Shown here: positions 7,400 through 12,209 of the stretch, piece by piece | Layout: each line of letters begins with the position of its first letter | How positions within the stretch are numbered: position 1 is the first letter of the stretch | NCBI GenBank assembly: GCA_003219225.1 | Contig: QHPZ01000020.1 | Location: 1-12,209 of the forward strand | Origin: Verrucomicrobiota bacterium | GTDB lineage: Bacteria > Verrucomicrobiota > Verrucomicrobiia > Chthoniobacterales > UBA10450 | Length of the DNA stretch: 12,209 nucleotides | Direction of reading: 5' to 3' | Notes under the pieces: generated by a model | Database searches by the model: none | What the model saw: the letters and a program-made list of their open reading frames with translations, nothing else | What the model was told of the DNA's origin: nothing | Translations under genes and position numbers: made by a program

Positions 7400-7961
7400 A
7401 TGCCGGAAGCACCTGGTCCCAGACCGCTCCTCTTTCGTCCGCCGCCGCGCTGGCATGTGTGGGCGGCGCTCGGTGGCGCTTTGCTCATTCATATAGGTGC
7501 CGTCGTCGCGGCGATGAAGCGCGAAGAGCCGCCGCCAAATCTCGCCGATATTCCAACCGCAGTCGTCGAGGCGACAATGGAGGCTGCGCCCGAGCCGACG
7601 CCACCGCCGGAGGAAGTTGTGACCGCGACGCCGCCGCCCGAGCCGGAAGCTACGCCCGAGTATGTAGAAGAGCGCACGCCGCCGCCCCATCTCAAGCGCC
7701 AAAGCGCTCGCCACCTACGCGCCGCGCCCGCAATATCCGTACGAAGCGCGCAGCCGCCACATCACCGGAAGCGGTGTTTGCGTGGTGGATGTTGATGTCG
7801 GCAGCGGCAGCGTCACCGGTGCGTCGATGGCACAAAGCATCGGCAGCCCCATTCTCGATAACGCCGCCATGAGCGCATTCCGGCAATGGCGATTCAGGCC
7901 GGGCTCAGTTTCAAAGGTCAAAATCCCGATCACCTTCACCATGACCGGCGCCTCATATTAG
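7400..7961 (+). pseudogene. tonB: TonB family protein, frameshifted in the Pro-rich linker
   Basis: ATG 7400 lies 3 bases after the exbD1 stop. The first frame gives a short cytoplasmic tail, one membrane anchor (WAALGGALLIHIGAVVAA, about residues 22-39) and a periplasmic Pro/Glu-rich region (EAAPEPTPPPEEVVTATPPP). Near 7680-7690, in a CCG-rich tract, the reading moves to a different frame. From about 7686 this other frame reads PISSAKALATYAPRPQYPYE, ARSRHITGSGVCVVDVDVGSG, SIGSPILDNAAMSAFRQWRF and KVKIPITFTMTGASY, ending at tag 7959-7961. That is a full TonB C-terminal domain with the YPxxAR and W-x-F/FRP motifs. The first frame alone runs to 7795 in unrelated sequence. The linker is also short, so a deletion of 3k+2 bases in the Pro codon run is the simplest explanation. 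If the shift is real, no functional TonB is made from this gene. Confidence 0.85.
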
Positions 7962-7963
7962 CT

Positions 7964-8419
7964 ATGCGAGTCACGTCTCCGGTTCCCAAAAAACGCGCCC
8001 GCATCGAGATCATCCCCTTGATCGACATCATGTTCTTTCTGCTCGCCAGTTTCATGATGGTGAGCTTGAGCCAGACCCACATGAAAGGGATCCGTGTGAA
8101 TCTCCCCTCCGGCCCTCCGCCGCCCTCTCAGCAGCAAAAGGATTATGTCTCGATCAAGGTGCGCGAAGGTAACGTCGTGACTTTTGACGACAAAATCGTT
8201 CCGCCCGACCAGGTCTTGCCGCAGTTGTATCAGCTGCATCAAGGCAATCCGGAAATCAAAGTGTCGATCAGCGCCGATGGAATGGCGATGCACGGCGATG
8301 TGATCACAGTGCTCGACGAAGTCCGCCGCGTGCGCCGCCGCCTCCGCCGAAGCGTTAATCGAACGTGCCTCTTGCCACGGCAGCGCGAAGCGCATGGACG
8401 GCTCGCGCACGATGACTGA
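7964..8419 (+). CDS. exbD: Biopolymer transport protein ExbD (second copy), aberrant C-terminus
   Basis: The ATG at 7964 is two bases after the tonB stop. 151 residues: basic N-terminus SPVPKKRARIEI, membrane helix with Asp21 (PLIDIMFFLLASFMM), and periplasmic part KDYVSIKVREGNVVTFDDKI, NPEIKVSISADGMAMH, GDVITVLDEVRR. After residue 122 (base 8329) homology ends. The expected closing strand, equivalent to VGFLKVAFEIK of the first ExbD, is missing and is replaced by an Arg-rich run and sequence antisense to rdgB. The last 65 bases overlap the convergent rdgB gene. The normal 3' end has therefore probably been lost or misassembled in the cgccgc-rich junction (about 8326-8350). Two ExbD proteins per ExbB/TonB set are common in this type of bacterium. 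Confidence 0.85.
   Translation: MRVTSPVPKKRARIEIIPLIDIMFFLLASFMMVSLSQTHMKGIRVNLPSGPPPPSQQQKDYVSIKVREGNVVTFDDKIVPPDQVLPQLYQLHQGNPEIKVSISADGMAMHGDVITVLDEVRRVRRRLRRSVNRTCLLPRQREAHGRLAHDD
8003..8092 (+). repeat. 90-bp exact repeat, copy 2 (in exbD2)
   Basis: Same 90 bases as 6995-7084, offset 1008. Outside the block the two genes differ quickly, for example ATCAAGGTG against ATCCGTGTG directly downstream. Confidence 0.97.
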
Positions 8420-8957
8420 TCTTGTTTTTCACGTACGCGGGTAATTCACCGAACGTCCGGTCGTAGCCGTTCGGCAGAAAAACCGGGTCGTACCCGAAAC
8501 CAGCGGAACCCCGCGCCACATCGACGATCATCCCTTCAACGATGCCGGAAAAAACTCCCAGAACCTTGCCCGCACGCACGAGCGCGAGCACGCAGCGGAA
8601 GCGAGCGCTGCGCTGCGAGCGTTTATGTTCTCCGACGCGCTGCATTGCGCGCAGCAATTTCTCGATATTCTGCTTATCGGTCGCGCCTTCGCCAGCGTAG
8701 CGTGCCGAGAAAATTCCGGGCGCACCGCCGAGCGCGTCAACTTCGAGACCCGAATCGTCTGCCAGGACGAACAATTGTCGATCTTGTGAGATGGCGATCG
8801 CTTTTGATCGCGCGTTTTCTGCAAACGTGCAGCCGGTTTCTTCCGGCAGCGTGATCTCGGGAAAGACGCTGAGGTCGCGTACGGCGAAATCGTCGCCGAG
8901 CAATTCGCGGAACTCGCGCGCCTTATGCGCGTTGCGCGTCGCGACCAGCAATTCCAT
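8355..8957 (-). CDS. rdgB: RdgB/HAM1 family non-canonical purine NTP pyrophosphatase
   Basis: 200 residues, start ATG at 8957 on the - strand, with AGGA seven bases upstream as ribosome-binding site. Upstream frame extensions run into leuS and are not real. Motifs in order: LLVATRNAHKAREF (substrate-binding TxNxxK), TFAENARSKA, LADDSGLEVDALGGAPGIFS with catalytic Asp68/Asp69, SARYAG, GSAGFGYDPVFLPNGYDRTF and KNKISHRARA. The family hydrolyses dITP, ITP and XTP to monophosphates, keeping deaminated purines out of DNA and RNA. Full family length (E. coli 197). Divergent from leuS across 72 bases and convergent with exbD2, whose 3' end overlaps it by 65 bases. The stop is TAA at 8355-8357. Confidence 0.95.
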   Translation of the reverse strand: MELLVATRNAHKAREFRELLGDDFAVRDLSVFPEITLPEETGCTFAENARSKAIAISQDRQLFVLADDSGLEVDALGGAPGIFSARYAGEGATDKQNIEKLLRAMQRVGEHKRSQRSARFRCVLALVRAGKVLGVFSGIVEGMIVDVARGSAGFGYDPVFLPNGYDRTFGELPAYVKNKISHRARAVHALRAAVARGTFD

Positions 8958-8976
8958 TTTCTTTTCCTGTTTTCCT

Positions 8977-9007
8977 GTCCGCCACTGGACGGACTCGCTG
9001 TAGCGAG
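8977..9007. repeat. Double palindrome in the rdgB-leuS divergent spacer
   Basis: gtccg (8977-8981) pairs with cggac (8990-8994) across 8 bases, and directly abutting it ctcgct (8994-8999) pairs with agcgag (9002-9007). Just before it, ttttcctg occurs twice in tandem (8962-8977). The unit looks like a small REP-like element, or an operator shared by two divergent genes. Only one copy is present in the window. Confidence 0.45.
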
Positions 9008-9029
9008 CTTTCCTAAGAGCATAATTCCG

Positions 9030-11675
9030 ATGAGCAGCGAACGGCGCAAATCTTATCCCTTCGATCGAATCGAGCCGAAATGGCAGGCGATCTGGGACGA
9101 GCGGCAACTCTTCCACGCCCCAAGTCCGGGCGAGCCGGACTTCGATCCAGGCAAACCGAAGTTTTACATCCTCGACATGTTCCCGTACCCGAGCGGCGCG
9201 GGTTTGCACGTTGGTCATCCGGAGGGCTACACCGCGACCGACATTATCGCGCGCTACGAACGGATGCGCGGCTTCAACGTTTTACATCCGATGGGCTGGG
9301 ACGCGTTCGGTTTGCCGGCCGAGCAATATGCAATCAAGAGTGGCCAACATCCGGCAATTACCACGCGCGAGAACGTCGCCAAATTCAAATCGCAGCTGAA
9401 ACGAATCGGCTTCTCCTATGACTGGCAGCGCGAGATCAACACGACCGACCCGCATTATTACAAATGGACGCAGTGGATTTTTCTTCAGATCTACAAGATC
9501 AAGAGTGGGCAGCACCCGGCAATTACCACGCGCGAGAACGTCGCCAAATTCAAATCGCAGCTGAAACGAATCGGCTTCTCCTACGATTGGCAGCGCGAGA
9601 TCAACACGACCGACCCGCATTATTACAAATGGACGCAGTGGATTTTTCTTCAGATCTACAACTCCTGGTTTAATGCGCAGAGCAACAAAGCCGAACCGAT
9701 CTCCACATATCGCGGCGATAATCCCGACGAAGTCCGGCTCGCGTATGTCGCCGATGTGCCGGTGAACTGGTGTCCCGAGCTTGGTACCGTGTTGGCGAAC
9801 GAGGAAGTGGTCGACGGCAAAAGCGAGATCGGCGGGTTTCCAGTTGTTAGGCGGCCCATGCGACAATGGATGCTGCGCATCACTGCTTACGCCGAACGAT
9901 TGCTCAACGAATTGGACGGTCTCGATTGGCCGGAGGGAATCAAATTGCTCCAACGGAATTGGATCGGCCGCAGCGAAGGTGCCGAGATCGATTTCAACAT
10001 CGACAATAGCGAAGAAAAGATCCGCGTGTTTACGACACGCCCGGACACACTTTACGGCGCGACCTACATGGTGCTCGCGCCCGAGCATTCACTTGTCGAT
10101 CTTGTCGTGACCGAAGAGCAATGGCCGGCGCTACGCAATTATCGCGAGCGTGCCGCGCGCAAGAGTGACTTGGAGCGCACCGATCTGGCGAAAGAAAAAA
10201 CCGGGGTTTTCACCGGCGCGTATGCGATCAATCCGGCGAACGGCGAACGGATTCCGATCTGGGTCGCTGATTATGTTCTGCTCGGCTACGGCACTGGCGC
10301 GATCATGGGTGTGCCCGCGCACGATGAGCGTGACCTTGAGTTCGCGCGCAAGTTCGGGTTGAAGGTTGTCGATGTTGTCCAGCCGCCGGGCAACGCACCG
10401 GCGACCGGATTCGTGGGCGAGGGCGTGGCGATCAATTCGCCGATCATCAACGGTCTGCCGACCGCACAAGCGAAAAAGAAAATCATCGCCTGGCTCGAAG
10501 AACACGGCCACGGCCGGCGCGAAATCAATTACAAGCTGCGCGACTGGTTGTTCTCGCGGCAGCGTTACTGGGGCGAACCTTTTCCCATCGTTTGGGAGGA
10601 CGGGAAACATCGCTCGCTCGACGACTCGGAGCTGCCAGTCGTACCGCCGCCGCTGGAGGATTACAAACCGACCGGCACCGGCGAACCGCCACTCGCGAAA
10701 GCGAAGGATTGGGTTCGTTACTCAAAAAAAGCCGCCCGCGAAACGAATGTCATGCCGCAATGGGCCGGCTCGTGTTGGTATTACTTAAGATTTTGCGATC
10801 CTCAGAATGACAAACGGCTCGTTGGCGAGAAGCCGGAGAAATATTGGATGGGCGGCGACAATCCCGGCGGAGTCGATCTGTACGTTGGCGGAACTGAACA
10901 TGCCGTTCTTCATCTGCTCTACGCGCGTTTCTGGCACAAAGTGCTTTTCGATCTCGGCTACGTTTCGAAACCGGAGCCGTTTCAGCGTTTGGTGAATCAG
11001 GGAATCATTCTCGGCGAAGACGGCCAGAAAATGTCGAAGTCGCGCGGGAACATCGTGAATCCGGACGACGTGATGGAGCAATACGGCGCGGATGCGTTTC
11101 GTCTTTATGAAATGTTCATGGGTCCGCTCGAGCAAATGAAACCCTGGAGTATGCGCGGGGTCGAAGGTGTTTCGCGATTTCTTGCGCGGGTTTGGCGATT
11201 GATGATGCAGGAGAACCAGGCCGGCCAATGGGAATTGTCGCCCGCGGTGCAAGATGTCGATCTCACCAAGGCGCAGCAAAAAATCCTGCACGCCACGATC
11301 AAGAAGGTGACCGACGACATCGAGTCGCTCTCGTTTAACACCGCGATTTCGCAGATGATGATTTTCGTCAACGCATTCACTACTGCGGAAACGATACCGA
11401 TTTTGGCGATGCGACCTTTCCTCGTCCTGCTCAATCCTTTCGCGCCCCATTTGAGTTCTGAACTGTGGGAAGACCTGAGGTTGCCCGGCCAAATTACCGA
11501 ACAGGCATGGCCAGATTACGACGAAAAGTTTCTCGTTGAAGATGAAGTCGAAATCGTGATTCAGGTGAATGGAAAAGTTCGAGAACGAATGACGATGTCG
11601 ATCCAGGCGAGCGAAGATGAAATCAAAACCGCCGCACTCGCGCTCCCGAAAATTCAAGAGCTCATCGTCATATGA
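9030..11675 (+). CDS. leuS: Leucyl-tRNA synthetase with an internal 55-residue tandem duplication
   Basis: 881 residues from ATG 9030 (MSSERRKSYPFDRIEPKWQA). The frame is open upstream, but that part lies in the intergenic palindrome and antisense to rdgB. Class I synthetase motifs: HVGH (HIGH box) at 60-63, editing domain with TTRPDTLYG (335 on) and GTGAIMGVPAHDERD (421 on), LRDWLFSRQRYWGEPFPI, KMSKS at 667-671, and C-terminal VIQVNGKVRERM. Residues 102-156 are repeated as 157-211, in frame. Without the extra copy the length is 826, normal for the family. The C-terminus ends KIQELIVI and lacks the usual last 15-20 residues (GKT..KVIVVPG..VNIVV). The stop overlaps the mscL start (ATGA, 11672-11675). 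The enzyme charges tRNA-Leu. Whether this version folds is uncertain, because the duplication falls in the catalytic core after the HIGH half. Confidence 0.95.
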   Translation: MSSERRKSYPFDRIEPKWQAIWDERQLFHAPSPGEPDFDPGKPKFYILDMFPYPSGAGLHVGHPEGYTATDIIARYERMRGFNVLHPMGWDAFGLPAEQYAIKSGQHPAITTRENVAKFKSQLKRIGFSYDWQREINTTDPHYYKWTQWIFLQIYKIKSGQHPAITTRENVAKFKSQLKRIGFSYDWQREINTTDPHYYKWTQWIFLQIYNSWFNAQSNKAEPISTYRGDNPDEVRLAYVADVPVNWCPELGTVLANEEVVDGKSEIGGFPVVRRPMRQWMLRITAYAERLLNELDGLDWPEGIKLLQRNWIGRSEGAEIDFNIDNSEEKIRVFTTRPDTLYGATYMVLAPEHSLVDLVVTEEQWPALRNYRERAARKSDLERTDLAKEKTGVFTGAYAINPANGERIPIWVADYVLLGYGTGAIMGVPAHDERDLEFARKFGLKVVDVVQPPGNAPATGFVGEGVAINSPIINGLPTAQAKKKIIAWLEEHGHGRREINYKLRDWLFSRQRYWGEPFPIVWEDGKHRSLDDSELPVVPPPLEDYKPTGTGEPPLAKAKDWVRYSKKAARETNVMPQWAGSCWYYLRFCDPQNDKRLVGEKPEKYWMGGDNPGGVDLYVGGTEHAVLHLLYARFWHKVLFDLGYVSKPEPFQRLVNQGIILGEDGQKMSKSRGNIVNPDDVMEQYGADAFRLYEMFMGPLEQMKPWSMRGVEGVSRFLARVWRLMMQENQAGQWELSPAVQDVDLTKAQQKILHATIKKVTDDIESLSFNTAISQMMIFVNAFTTAETIPILAMRPFLVLLNPFAPHLSSELWEDLRLPGQITEQAWPDYDEKFLVEDEVEIVIQVNGKVRERMTMSIQASEDEIKTAALALPKIQELIVI
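9333..9662 (+). repeat. 165-bp in-frame tandem duplication inside leuS
   Basis: Copies 9333-9497 and 9498-9662 are directly adjacent and match at 159 of 165 bases. Five of the six differences are silent third positions (GGC/GGG, CAA/CAG, CAT/CAC, TAT/TAC, GAC/GAT). The last codon differs (AAG, Lys, against AAC, Asn). Each encodes IKSGQHPAITTREN through QWIFLQIY plus one residue. Confidence 0.97.
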
Positions 11676-12148
11676 CCTGGTTCGGGAAATGTTGGAAGGA
11701 ATTCAAGGAATTCGCGATCAAAGGGAACGCGGTCGATCTGGCGGTCGGCGTGATCATCGGCGCGGCGTTTGGTTCGATTGTGACGTCGTTAGTAAAAGAC
11801 ATCGTGATGCCGCCAATCAGTCTTCTCACCGGCGGACTGGATTTTTCGAACAAGTTTATTGTTCTGCGCGCGGCGAAGGACGGCTCAGTCGCATTCCACA
11901 CGCCCGCAGACGCGGTCAAGGCGGGCGCGATTACCTGGAACTACGGCAATTTTGTCACTCTGCTGATTAACTTTTTGATCGTCGCGGGCGCGGTTTTTCT
12001 GCTCGTGCGCGCGATAAATCGAATGAAGCAGCCCAAGCATGCCGACCCGGTGACGAAAGATTGCCCGGCTTGCGCCATGACCATTCCGGTTAAAGCGACG
12101 CGCTGTCCGCATTGCACGACTGAGTTTTCCGGCCAAACGCGCGGTTGA
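11672..12148 (+). CDS. mscL: Large-conductance mechanosensitive channel MscL with C-terminal zinc-ribbon motif
   Basis: 158 residues, ATG 11672 overlapping the leuS stop by four bases (ATGA), which suggests translational coupling. An N-terminal amphipathic helix (WFGKCWKEFKEFAIKGNA) is followed by TM1 VDLAVGVIIGAAFGSIVTSL with the conserved pore-lining Gly/Ala pattern, then VKDIVMPPISLL, a periplasmic loop, and TM2 NFVTLLINFLIVAGAVFLLV leading into RAINRMK. MscL opens under membrane tension and releases solutes during hypo-osmotic shock. The cytoplasmic tail carries CPAC then CPHC (about residues 130-149), a four-cysteine zinc-ribbon-like knuckle that E. coli MscL lacks. Variants with this tail occur in several phyla; its role is not established. 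Confidence 0.95.
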   Translation: MTWFGKCWKEFKEFAIKGNAVDLAVGVIIGAAFGSIVTSLVKDIVMPPISLLTGGLDFSNKFIVLRAAKDGSVAFHTPADAVKAGAITWNYGNFVTLLINFLIVAGAVFLLVRAINRMKQPKHADPVTKDCPACAMTIPVKATRCPHCTTEFSGQTRG

Positions 12149-12209
12149 GCTGGCCCGCAGTCTGCTGCCAAACCTGGGGTGAAAGGCCGCCTCAGATATT
12201 TCCTCGCAG

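Noticed and set aside
7459..7872. 137-codon + strand frame overlapping tonB
   Set aside because: Arg/Ala-rich out-of-frame reading. The real TonB domains are in the other two frames.
7400..7961. Programmed ribosomal frameshifting in tonB
   Set aside because: No slippery heptamer with a downstream structure was seen, and the linker appears shortened. A deletion or sequence error in the CCG tract is simpler.
8925..9029. Longer leuS start at 8925 adding 35 residues
   Set aside because: The extension lies in the palindromic spacer and antisense to the rdgB start, and has no family similarity. MSSERRKSYPFDRIEPKWQ at 9030 is the expected N-terminus.
8958..9218. Longer rdgB start at 9218 on the - strand
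   Set aside because: It would run through leuS coding sequence. MELLVATRN at 8957 is the standard RdgB start and has an AGGA ribosome-binding site.
9282..10088. Long - strand open frame (268 codons) inside leuS, itself containing the duplicated segment
   Set aside because: It is a shadow of leuS codons in a GC-rich genome. It shows no recognisable family, and the repeat inside it simply reflects the leuS duplication.
10785..11657. 290-codon - strand frame opposite the leuS 3' half
   Set aside because: Antisense shadow of strongly conserved LeuRS sequence, with no independent support.
12149..12209. Start of another gene or a terminator after mscL
   Set aside because: The 61 bases show no start codon with family-like sequence and no stem followed by a T run before the window ends.

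Overview
The window looks like chromosomal DNA from a verrucomicrobial soil-type bacterium (Chthoniobacterales-like). This is inferred from the gene set: a TolB-like/TPR membrane protein beginning FFEEVQRRKVYRVAAAY, an ExbB with its own signal peptide and Pro/Ala-rich leader, a YPYEARSR-type TonB, a zinc-ribbon MscL, weak Shine-Dalgarno sites and short palindromic intergenic repeats. No phylogenetic search could be run. Nearly every gene lies on the + strand; only rdgB is on the - strand. No rRNA, tRNA, CRISPR array, integrase or transposase was seen.

Layout: (1) 1-480, the 3' part of a SAM-dependent methyltransferase of the ArsR-fused type, cut by the window edge. (2) 529-2040, a secreted or lipoprotein DUF4139 protein. 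(3) 2041-2204, an intergenic stretch holding the decayed 3' end of a second methyltransferase, an inverted repeat and a TATAAT box. (4) 2205-4202, a three-TM TolB-like/TPR protein, overlapped by (5) 4189-4953, a secreted phosphodiester-glycosidase (NAGPA) domain protein. (6) 4959-5023, a palindromic repeat. (7) 5038-5776, a fumarylacetoacetate-hydrolase-family gene broken by a small deletion/frameshift. (8) 5993-8419, a TonB energy-transduction operon exbB-exbD-tonB-exbD, in which tonB is frameshifted and the second exbD has lost its normal 3' end. (9) 8355-8957, rdgB on the - strand, convergent with and overlapping exbD2. (10) 9030-11675, leuS with an in-frame 165-bp tandem duplication and a shortened C-terminus, overlapping (11) 11672-12148, mscL.

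Functionally, the exbB/exbD/tonB block would use the proton-motive force to drive outer-membrane TonB-dependent transport. rdgB (nucleotide-pool sanitation), leuS (leucyl-tRNA synthesis) and mscL (osmotic safety valve) are housekeeping genes. I did not find a convincing new defence or mobile system. The unusual content is structural. There is an exact 90-bp match confined to the membrane-helix region of two otherwise diverged exbD genes. leuS carries a tandem repeat whose copies differ almost only at silent sites. A fossil methyltransferase tail sits on the far side of the DUF4139 gene from its intact relative. Several genes between 5.0 and 11.7 kb show small deletions. Whether the last group is real biology or assembly error cannot be decided from the sequence alone.
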